Positions 9,978-18,072 of a stretch of 64,000 bases of DNA are shown piece by piece; position 1 is the first letter of the stretch, and every line of letters starts with the position of its first letter. The notes under the pieces are model-generated. The model was not told the DNA's origin, ran no database searches, and saw only the letters and a list, made by a program, of their open reading frames with translations. The stretch lies in the NCBI GenBank assembly GCA_018660415.1, contig JABJKG010000012.1:1-64000 (forward strand), in the 5' to 3' direction. The translations under genes and the position numbers were made by a program. This DNA comes from a bacterium (GTDB taxonomy: Bacteria; Babelota; Babeliae; Babelales; UBA12409).

Positions 9978-11147
9978 TCAGCTTTTTTCTGGTCCTGGAG
10001 TCAGTGTATGAGTTGAATTTTCTATTCTTTTAATGTTTTTTTGTGGTGTTTGACGGAGCTTGACTCGTACCATCCCCTTAGGAAGACGTCGAGATTTTGC
10101 TATTTTAGCAACCTCATATCGTTGACAGGCGTCCACTGGGTTTACACTGCTGAGAGTAGCATTTTTGTCTTTGCCCAATGTTGCATAAAATGGTGATACG
10201 GTATACATGGGATAGAAATAATAAATAGAGTTTTTCATATCAGAAAGAGATTTCCACATGCTCGGACTTGGATTTGCACCAAGAGGTGCTTGAACTGATT
10301 CTATAACAGTTAAAGCGTTGCGTAAGGCGCCATTGTTGCTTGTTGGAAGCGGCATATTTCGAACCAGCTGTGTTGCTCGAGCAAAACGACTTGGTGGGGT
10401 CCAATCGCCAGGTATACCATGAAAACCTGAGCCTTCCATGAACGCGCCATCAACCTTAACGTCCGTATTTCCTGGCTTAACGTAATCATACTTAGCGGCA
10501 TTTTTGAGCTGCCAGCCATAAGGTGGTGCATTGGTCAAGACTGGACCAGCGCCTTTATGAACTTTGGTTTTACCTTTGATCCATTCTATTACAGCCGAGC
10601 TACCAGACTTATCACGAATAACTAAATGAATTGGCATTTCTACATATAAGCCTGGATCTGAGGGAGTGTTGGTGTGTATAGCATTAGGTACAAGTTCAAC
10701 AGTAGCAAGCAGCTTAAGGGCTTCGTTAACACTTGAAGCCATTCCTAAAATATAGTTAATTATATTAGTAATACCTAGCATGCGTTTTGTGCCAACATGT
10801 CCTAGTGCAGGATAATCGGTAAAATCTGGTAAGTATAAATAGGCAGCATAAAGACCTTTAGTGTTAAGGCCATCAAGAACAATATTGCCTCCACACCAAG
10901 TTTGTCCTATAAAGTTGTATTTATTTTTCCATCTAACGCCAAATGTTTGGAACTGACCACCTGCAAGGTTTAAGTCTGTTTCATTTTTATCACCAGCCAA
11001 TCCAATACCAAGAACGCCCCCTGTATTAACGGGAAAGTCCATGGTTCGAGCTGTAGCTGCAAACCCATTACCAATAATCATAATATTAGAACACGGGATG
11101 AGTGTGCCGCTAAAAACCAATAAAACCCCTAATAAAAACTTCTTCAA
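9978..11147 (-). CDS. linear amide C-N hydrolase, choloylglycine hydrolase/penicillin acylase family
   Basis: signal then CSNIMIIGNGFAATARTMDFP; NIVLDGLNTKGLYAAYLYLP; VIRDKSGSSAVIEW; LTNAPPYGWQL. Confidence 0.85.
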   Translation of the reverse strand: MKKFLLGVLLVFSGTLIPCSNIMIIGNGFAATARTMDFPVNTGGVLGIGLAGDKNETDLNLAGGQFQTFGVRWKNKYNFIGQTWCGGNIVLDGLNTKGLYAAYLYLPDFTDYPALGHVGTKRMLGITNIINYILGMASSVNEALKLLATVELVPNAIHTNTPSDPGLYVEMPIHLVIRDKSGSSAVIEWIKGKTKVHKGAGPVLTNAPPYGWQLKNAAKYDYVKPGNTDVKVDGAFMEGSGFHGIPGDWTPPSRFARATQLVRNMPLPTSNNGALRNALTVIESVQAPLGANPSPSMWKSLSDMKNSIYYFYPMYTVSPFYATLGKDKNATLSSVNPVDACQRYEVAKIAKSRRLPKGMVRVKLRQTPQKNIKRIENSTHTLTPGPEKS

Positions 11148-12184
11148 CTTACTCTCCTATTATACCCCTGAAAAACAGGTAACTCATCAAAATCTGTATC
11201 TCCACGAACGACACTACCATAATAGATTTTTCCTTGATGACGCATCGCGCTAAACCTATCTGTTTCCACAGTGTTAGACAAAAGCAATGCTATCTCTTTT
11301 TCTGTACGGTCAAAAGAATAGATATCGAGATACTTGTTGGTTAACGATGAAAACAGTATCTCATTATCGTACACTTTAGGCACAAAAGGCAATAATGATT
11401 CATAAAAACGCTCGGGTCCACGCCCAAACAAGTAATGCATGGGTATGGTAAATGAAAAAAGTGTTTCAATACCCCATGATCCATCCTTGAAGAATAAGTG
11501 GTTATACCTTAAGGAAAGATTCTCGCTTTCTGAGTCAATTGAAAATGGAGTTTCTACAAAAAACCCTTCAAAGTCGGATATCATCTGTAAGAATGAGGCG
11601 TTTTTTTTCCCTAAACTTACAAGTGTTTGTGGTAAATACTCATTAATCTCTATCCTACATAAGGCTATGTCTTCACGAATTCCTTTTTTAAGGTAATATA
11701 GAGAGTCGTTGATTAGAGAGGGATAGATTAAGTCAGCATCAGGCTGGTCGGCTACAGTAGTTAATTCTCCATCTAAATCACTGATAAAAATCTTATAACG
11801 TTCATCTTGTTTGGCACTAAAGTAGCAGGTTTCATCATCAAGCCAACCAACGCGAGTTATATTATAAATCGGATCAAAAAAACCAATCGTTTGTGGTGAT
11901 CGTTTCAAAAACTTTTTTACGCGGATCATTCCACGATCAACAAAACTAAACCCGTTTTCGGATGGCAATACGGATATCGCTGATGGACTATAAATAAAAA
12001 GCAAAGCTTGATCGCTGGTGCATGCTTGCGGACTATACTTCCACAAGTGTAAAGACTGTAATGATTGCTGATCTAAAAAAAGTAAATCCGATCCTATTGT
12101 CCCCACTGGATAATAACAGCGAATTGACTCAAGTGCTTGCAAAGAAAAAGTAATAAAGAATAAGAATAAAAAGTTTTTTATCAT
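11144..12184 (-). CDS. exported hypothetical protein (TolB-like/beta-propeller-like?)
   Basis: signal peptide; repeated beta-rich segments; overlaps downstream acylase by 4 nt. Confidence 0.55.
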   Translation of the reverse strand: MIKNFLFLFFITFSLQALESIRCYYPVGTIGSDLLFLDQQSLQSLHLWKYSPQACTSDQALLFIYSPSAISVLPSENGFSFVDRGMIRVKKFLKRSPQTIGFFDPIYNITRVGWLDDETCYFSAKQDERYKIFISDLDGELTTVADQPDADLIYPSLINDSLYYLKKGIREDIALCRIEINEYLPQTLVSLGKKNASFLQMISDFEGFFVETPFSIDSESENLSLRYNHLFFKDGSWGIETLFSFTIPMHYLFGRGPERFYESLLPFVPKVYDNEILFSSLTNKYLDIYSFDRTEKEIALLLSNTVETDRFSAMRHQGKIYYGSVVRGDTDFDELPVFQGYNRRVS

Positions 12185-12231
12185 ACGTATCTCCTCTTAA
12201 CAACCTAAAAAAAGGAAACATAGGTGTCAAA

Positions 12232-12268
12232 TAAAAAACCATCGCACTGACCGAAGTCAATGCGATGG
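12232..12268 (-). terminator. rho-independent terminator reading leftward
   Basis: minus strand CCATCGCATTGACTTCGGTCAGTGCGATGG then T-run. Confidence 0.75.
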
Positions 12269-12619
12269 AAAAAAGGAGAGTAGTAATGAAGCCTAATTAA
12301 TAAATGATAGCTATTTTTCAAACCATCATTGTTAATATCCAGTATGCCTGCCCCCCCTAAAATGTCAAGAGGGAAACTTTAATATTACTTAATAATAGGA
12401 ATTTATTGGACCTTCTTTTCTAATAGAAAATTAAAAAAGGCCCTATTTGACGATCCAGTCGCTCATCTCTGTTTTGGGCTCTGAAAAATAGAAATTTCGC
12501 TATTTTTCAATAAAAGCATGGAGATAAGTGATTTTGAGGGAGACAGGATGGTATAAAATGCTAGAGCTAGGCTTAAAAAAGCTCCAATACTGCTATCTCA
12601 ACATAAGTGTTATCAGGTC

Positions 12620-13684
12620 TTAAACCAATATAGTTTTATGCTCATTCTTTAATAGCTGGTCGAGTGGGCAGCCTTGTAGTGGTGTTGTAAAAATAAGCTG
12701 ACAATCTAGCGATTGCAACAAGTTAACAAAGCGCTCAAGACGGGGTTGATCAAAGTCGGTCATAAAATCATCTAGCAAGAAAATACTTGGACCTTTAAGT
12801 CGAGCAAGAATTTTAATCTCAGCAATCTTTAATAAAAGTACTAACAGCTTTTGTTGTCCTCGCGATGCATAGGTCCGTGATTTTTTATGCTGAAAAATGA
12901 TAGCAAAATCGTCCAAGTGCGCACCAAAAAGAGAACGCCGCATTCTATGCTCATCATGGTTAAGTTGTTCGTGCTCGCTTAAAAATGAGCTCAATGATTT
13001 TTCACTACTCTTTTTTTGATTATATTCTAGTTTTATAGAATATTCCGATCCAAAAAACTCTGTACAGAGATCCAACATCTCCTTTTCAAGCAACTCTAGA
13101 TGCTCTATGCGCGTGGCTTGAACCTCTACAGTCTTTTCCCATAGCTGCTTAGTCCATAACTCATACATGTCTTTTGCACTTGGTTGCTGTAAAAGAGCGT
13201 TACGGTTGCTGAGAATGTTACGATACGTACGTAAAGCAGTTATTATCTTTGGATCATGCAAGAATATAAACTGATCAATAAAAGAACGACGCTCGTCGGG
13301 AGCACCCTTAATCAATTGAAGATCATCCTCACAAAGAGTCACAATGCGGAAATGATCAATTAACTCCTTGTATGAAGTAACTGCACGCTGGTTAAACTTA
13401 ACAGAGCGTTTTTTATTTTGAAAGCCAACCGATAACTCGTTCTTCGTAGCATCATTATCAAAAAATTCCGCTTGGATAAAAAAATTATCATCATCAAAAT
13501 TAATCAACTCTCGCGGGAGATGCGTTCTAAAAGAACGAAGGTAACATAGATAGTGTAAGGCCTCTAAGATAGAGGTCTTACCACTGCCATTGTTACCTTC
13601 AATTAAAATTATTGGAGCATCAAGCGCCAATTCTTTCTGCTTAAAGCAGCGAAAGTTCTGTAGTTTTAACTTTGTTAATTGCAC
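12620..13684 (-). CDS. recF: DNA replication and repair protein RecF
   Basis: LKLQNFRCFKQ, IEGNNGSGKTSILEALHYL, YASRGQQKLLVLLLKIAE, IFLLDDFMTDFD. Confidence 0.95.
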   Translation of the reverse strand: MQLTKLKLQNFRCFKQKELALDAPIILIEGNNGSGKTSILEALHYLCYLRSFRTHLPRELINFDDDNFFIQAEFFDNDATKNELSVGFQNKKRSVKFNQRAVTSYKELIDHFRIVTLCEDDLQLIKGAPDERRSFIDQFIFLHDPKIITALRTYRNILSNRNALLQQPSAKDMYELWTKQLWEKTVEVQATRIEHLELLEKEMLDLCTEFFGSEYSIKLEYNQKKSSEKSLSSFLSEHEQLNHDEHRMRRSLFGAHLDDFAIIFQHKKSRTYASRGQQKLLVLLLKIAEIKILARLKGPSIFLLDDFMTDFDQPRLERFVNLLQSLDCQLIFTTPLQGCPLDQLLKNEHKTILV

Positions 13685-13686
13685 AA

Positions 13687-14805
13687 TTATTCATTTGCTG
13701 GTGATACCGGCATAACCAAGTATGTGGTATGATACTTTTCTTCCTTAGCTTCAAAAATGATCGGGCGAGAAGAGTTCTGTAGCCAGAATGTAACCGTTTC
13801 GTCATTAAAGATCTGAATACCATTAAGAATATACGGTGCATAAAAACGCATATCCAACTCTCCAACCTTAGAACCAGAAAGACTAACAGACTCATCCAAA
13901 GCTCCAACTTCTTTGTTCTTTATAGAGATATGTAATTTTGTCTTTTTAAACGCAAACTGTGTTGCAATAAACTGCCCAGATAGCAATACCGCGGATCGAC
14001 GAAGCGCTTTAGTTAGCTCGGTCTTTGCTGTTTGTGCCTCTTCAAATCCTACTCTATCCATAATAGCTGAATATTGTGGAAATGAGCTTGAAAGAAGCTT
14101 GGTAAAGAAGTTAAATGATTCACCGGAAAATACCAACTGGTTTCCACAAAGACCTACAAAAATAGTCTTATCTTCGGTATTTTCAATGATCTTTTTCAAT
14201 TCAAAGATTGCGCGACGAGGAAGCAACCATGACTTTGCTTCAGGAAGGGTATACTCAGAAGATTTAACTTGTACAAGACAATGGCCATCTGTTGCCGTCA
14301 TCTTAAAGCCTTCGGAGTTAACCTCCAAAAACAATCCGTTCAATGCAGGATTTGCATTATTCTGTGGAATTAAGAATGCAACTTTTTCCAACATTGTTAG
14401 TAAGAAGTCTGAGTCTAAGTGCATCAAATTTTCAATACGCTCTGGAAACGGAGGAAACTCCTGTGCGTCCTTAATATTAAGAGCCAAACGCGCAGATCCT
14501 GATTCGATTCCAATATGATTATCTTTTAATACAAAGTTAATATCGCCATCTAATTCTTTAATTAGTTCAAATACTCGCTTGCCTGAAAGTAAAAACGATT
14601 CACCTTCAAGTGCGCTATTATCCAATGGACAACTATATTGTAAGCTAATTTCCAAGTCAGTACTCTTAAGGACTAACTCTTTGTGTCCCGCTTGAAACAA
14701 AATAGAAGAGGTCGTATCCAATGTCGTTCTTTTTGCACAAATCGGCTGCATGAAAGCGAGTATCGATGACAGCGATTTTTGATCAATTATAAAATTATTT
14801 TCCAT
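13687..14805 (-). CDS. dnaN: DNA polymerase III sliding clamp, beta subunit
   Basis: beta-clamp architecture; FLEVNSEGFKMTATDGHCLV; C-terminal YLVMPVSP. Confidence 0.95.
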   Translation of the reverse strand: MENNFIIDQKSLSSILAFMQPICAKRTTLDTTSSILFQAGHKELVLKSTDLEISLQYSCPLDNSALEGESFLLSGKRVFELIKELDGDINFVLKDNHIGIESGSARLALNIKDAQEFPPFPERIENLMHLDSDFLLTMLEKVAFLIPQNNANPALNGLFLEVNSEGFKMTATDGHCLVQVKSSEYTLPEAKSWLLPRRAIFELKKIIENTEDKTIFVGLCGNQLVFSGESFNFFTKLLSSSFPQYSAIMDRVGFEEAQTAKTELTKALRRSAVLLSGQFIATQFAFKKTKLHISIKNKEVGALDESVSLSGSKVGELDMRFYAPYILNGIQIFNDETVTFWLQNSSRPIIFEAKEEKYHTTYLVMPVSPANE

Positions 14806-14930
14806 GTACTTCAGCCTTTAAGATCTTTAAATAGATTATTCTCTTTAATAGTATATATTCTTTTTTTTTGTAAATACAATTTAGCATCACAAGATTAACG
14901 TTCAAAAAAAAACAAAACCAATATATCCCC

Positions 14931-15110
14931 CCTTTTTGGGTCTTAAGACTCCAAGGGCGTTCTATTGGTTCGTAAATATCCAAACCTGCCAACCACCCTT
15001 TCCAGCGGCCGGCCCCCAGGCGCCCCAAAGCATTTCGAGAGAAATTGCGAGAAGCCGAAGTAAGTTTCCACTTGCGCAAGGCTGCGAGCCAAATTTCTCT
15101 CCCCCAAATA
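14931..15110. ncRNA. candidate structured RNA or cis-element between upp and dnaN (unassigned)
   Basis: no credible CDS; C/G-rich patch in an AT-rich background; GAGAGAAATT(15037-15046)/AATTTCTCTC(15092-15101) with nested AGCC/GGCT and AAGT/ACTT. Confidence 0.3.
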
Positions 15111-15258
15111 TCTATATAGCAAATACAACAAAACAGACTATCGCCCTTCTATTAAATAAAATGAGCGCATATCAACAGACGATATACGCTCAAAAAAAGC
15201 TTGGTTTTAAATTAAGCTTAACTAGTTTTCACTGCCTACTACATAAATTATGCGACTA

Positions 15259-15876
15259 TTATTCTGTGCCAAAGTAGCGATCGCCATAGTCTCCCACTCC
15301 GGGAAGAATGAATTTGTTATGATTCAGTTTAGTATCTTCGCCCACGGTAGTTACTTGTACATTTGGAAAGGTTGTTCGAACTTTTTCAAGGCCCTGCGTT
15401 GAACTGATAACAGAAATAAACATCATTTGCTCTTGTTTTACATTCAGGTCAGCTAGCAAGTTCAGCGCTGCACAAGCGGTGCCCCCTGTAGCAATAGTAG
15501 GATCTAAAATGAGCACCTGATCATCAGGTCCGATAGTAGGAATATTATTATAATACATCTCAGGCTCAGCGGTTTCTTCATTGCGCTTAATACCTAAAAA
15601 ACCAACGGCAGCATCAGGATAGGTGTCACGGAATACTGGAAGCATCGACATTCCAGAACGTAAGATGGCAACAAGCACCACCTTTCCTTCGTACTCGATA
15701 CCTTCTGCTGTTTCCAATGGAGTTTCAACAGTAACCTTCTTAGTTTTTATAAAATTAGCTGACTCTTCTGCCAATACAAGTGCAATCTTGTTAGCTGCAG
15801 CCCTAAACTGAGCGCGCGAACTATCTTTATTACGCAGTCTAGTTAATAAAACCTGTTTAATTGTACTTTCGCTCAT
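15259..15876 (-). CDS. upp: uracil phosphoribosyltransferase
   Basis: VAILRSGMSMLPVF, LILDPTIATGGTACAAL, VGDYGDRYFGTE. Confidence 0.95.
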   Translation of the reverse strand: MSESTIKQVLLTRLRNKDSSRAQFRAAANKIALVLAEESANFIKTKKVTVETPLETAEGIEYEGKVVLVAILRSGMSMLPVFRDTYPDAAVGFLGIKRNEETAEPEMYYNNIPTIGPDDQVLILDPTIATGGTACAALNLLADLNVKQEQMMFISVISSTQGLEKVRTTFPNVQVTTVGEDTKLNHNKFILPGVGDYGDRYFGTE

Positions 15877-15962
15877 TACAATTCCTTTATCTAATTTAAA
15901 AAAAAAGTTAAACCAATAATCATAATAAGTATGTACACAGTGTTGAATTTACGAAAGTCATC

Positions 15963-16724
15963 ATGCAAAATAAAACCTACAAGCTGTTTTTATACAGCAT
16001 CACCCTTCTTCTTTTCCTTACTACTTCTATAACACCTAAAATTTATGAAACAAATAATTTTTCAGATGTTTTAAAACATGTAGATAGCGATACCCTCGTC
16101 TTATTAGATATTGATAACACACTCGCCAGACCCAAAGGTAATTGCCATATAGGTAGTGATCCTTGGTTCTATGACTTATTAAAAGAAAAAAAAGATATCA
16201 ACCTAGCGCTTCCGGATTACTGTCTTGGGTCTGTTAATATTGACCTACAGCCAGCAGAAAAAAATACTGTCTCTGTTTTTAATAAACTTAAAAAAACATG
16301 TCCAACCATTGGGCTTACAGCACGCAACCTCTATATATCCAGTGATACCGTATTGCAGTTAGAAAAAATCGATATAAATTTTGACGGTGATAATATTCCT
16401 TCTCAAGAATCGGTATACTATTCACACAAGGATCACCCTTCTACGTATCATCATGGTATTTTATTCTGCGGAGTTAACGAAAAAGAAGCTGTTATTCCCT
16501 TTCTACTAAAACAGTTAAAAAAGCGTCCCAAGACTATCATCTTTGTTGACGATAAAGAAAAAAATCTCAAAACTGTAGAAAAAATTGCAGAAAAAGAAGG
16601 TCTTAAGTTCATCGGATTCAGATATGGCGCTTGCGATGAATATGTAAAAAAATATGATGCAGCACAAGCCAAAAAAGATTTTGAAGAGATTAAAAATAAG
16701 CGCTTACACAAAAAAAAGCGCTAG
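15963..16724 (+). CDS. exported DUF2608/HAD-like protein
   Basis: signal peptide; TLVLLDIDNTLARP, GLTARN, IIFVDDKEKNLKTVE. Confidence 0.75.
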   Translation: MQNKTYKLFLYSITLLLFLTTSITPKIYETNNFSDVLKHVDSDTLVLLDIDNTLARPKGNCHIGSDPWFYDLLKEKKDINLALPDYCLGSVNIDLQPAEKNTVSVFNKLKKTCPTIGLTARNLYISSDTVLQLEKIDINFDGDNIPSQESVYYSHKDHPSTYHHGILFCGVNEKEAVIPFLLKQLKKRPKTIIFVDDKEKNLKTVEKIAEKEGLKFIGFRYGACDEYVKKYDAAQAKKDFEEIKNKRLHKKKR

Positions 16725-16755
16725 CGCTCATCTCGAAAAAAATCTAAGCGCTAAA

Positions 16756-17034
16756 GTGATAAGGCTTTCTTTCCTTGTAATAGCACTTTCTGTATTCACG
16801 CTAATACCAGGCAATAAACCTATTAAGAAAAAATCCGACAATATCAAAACATTAGTTGCTGATTTTGTACTACAATGGAAACAACTAAGACATAAAAAAC
16901 TGCCGGATGTTGAATCTCCTACTATGATTATGGCTTTTGAGAACTTTAGCAAAGATCCTTGTACCCCCGATACACCAGGTCATAGGCTCATGGATCATTT
17001 TATAATACAGCAAGCCAATCAAGCTGAACAATGA
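16756..17034 (+). CDS. small exported hypothetical protein, proposed GTG start
   Basis: from GTG 16756: VIRLSFLVIALSVFTLIPGNK is signal-like; the 16654 ATG would overlap the upstream CDS in another frame. Confidence 0.45.
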   Translation: MIRLSFLVIALSVFTLIPGNKPIKKKSDNIKTLVADFVLQWKQLRHKKLPDVESPTMIMAFENFSKDPCTPDTPGHRLMDHFIIQQANQAEQ

Positions 17035-17035
17035 A

Positions 17036-18013
17036 CTAAGATCGAGGATGCTTTTTATTATACGCAGTACGTAAGTGAGTCATATCTACATGAGTATAGA
17101 TCTCAACAGTCGAAAGATGCTCATGCCCAAGAATCATTTGCAAAGACCTAAGGTCTACACCCTTATGTAATAAATGGGTTGCTAGTGAGTGGCGTAATAC
17201 ATGAGGAGACATATAGGCTATTTGTGGGCATAATTTTTTAATAACCCGCCAAAATGCTTGACGCGTTACATGCTTAACGCCTTTATTATATATAATGGGA
17301 AATAGGTAGTCCGATGTATATTCGCTTTTATTTTTCATGAGACACTTTGGTCGAATTTTTTCTAGATATCCATTCAATAGAATAACCGTTGGATCGGGTA
17401 GCGGCACTATTCGCTCCTTATTCCCTTTTCCTAATACGGTCACCATTCCCATATCCAAGCGTAACTGATGAATCTTCATTGTAACAAGTTCACTCACTCG
17501 AAGCCCTGTAACATACATAAGGTGAATCATCATATAGTTGCGTTGCCCCTTAAAACTCTTATTTAAAGCTGCACGCTCAAATAACTCGACAACCTTGATC
17601 TCAGTTAAATATTTAGGTAGCTTACGCTCCTGGCGCGGAAAGATTAAGACTTCACCAAAATTCTGGACCTTATACTCTTCATGAATAAATTGAAAAAACT
17701 TTTTCATGCTAGAAATCTTACGCGACATGCTAGTGGCTTTTAATCCAAGGTTGCGTTTCAAATATCCTAAAAAACTCTTTAAGTGAATCTGCTTAATCTT
17801 TTTCAATGAATGAATTTTTTTTGATTTTAAATATAAAATTAGTTGTGCACAATCAGCACGATAGGCTGCAACAGTGTTCATTGAAACCCGTTGTTTAGAC
17901 ACTAAATAAATCTCAAATTGATCCACGGCGCGTTCAATCTTCATTATAGTTACCCTCTTTTGCTTACACCCTACCATATTGAATAGAAAAAAAACGATAG
18001 TGTTGAAAATCAC
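17036..18013 (-). CDS. XerC/XerD-type tyrosine recombinase
   Basis: TGLRVSELVTMKI, SPHVLRHSLATHLLHKGVDLRSLQMILGHEHLSTVEIYTHV. Confidence 0.92.
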   Translation of the reverse strand: MIFNTIVFFLFNMVGCKQKRVTIMKIERAVDQFEIYLVSKQRVSMNTVAAYRADCAQLILYLKSKKIHSLKKIKQIHLKSFLGYLKRNLGLKATSMSRKISSMKKFFQFIHEEYKVQNFGEVLIFPRQERKLPKYLTEIKVVELFERAALNKSFKGQRNYMMIHLMYVTGLRVSELVTMKIHQLRLDMGMVTVLGKGNKERIVPLPDPTVILLNGYLEKIRPKCLMKNKSEYTSDYLFPIIYNKGVKHVTRQAFWRVIKKLCPQIAYMSPHVLRHSLATHLLHKGVDLRSLQMILGHEHLSTVEIYTHVDMTHLRTAYNKKHPRS

Positions 18014-18072
18014 TAAAACTTAATTTTATACTATACATATGATGGAAGTTTATTTATTCATTAGGAGTTACA

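Noticed and set aside
13913-14518. 201-aa plus-strand ORF antisense to dnaN
   Set aside because: Shadow ORF over a confidently identified gene; no recognisable domain.
14985-15000. AGGGTGG (minus strand) as a T-box motif upstream of dnaN
   Set aside because: Only the first seven bases match and the ACCGCG part is absent; dnaN is not a T-box target.
14931-15110. Assignment as 6S, SRP, tmRNA or RNase P RNA
   Set aside because: Signature motifs I know for these were not found on either strand; left as unassigned candidate.
14936-15277. 113-aa ORF and antisense ORFs in the upp-dnaN gap
   Set aside because: Composition driven by the GC-rich patch; more consistent with structured non-coding DNA.
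17036-18013. Tyrosine recombinase as evidence of an integrated mobile element
   Set aside because: Looks like a housekeeping XerC/D; no flanking att-like repeats, tRNA or phage genes seen.
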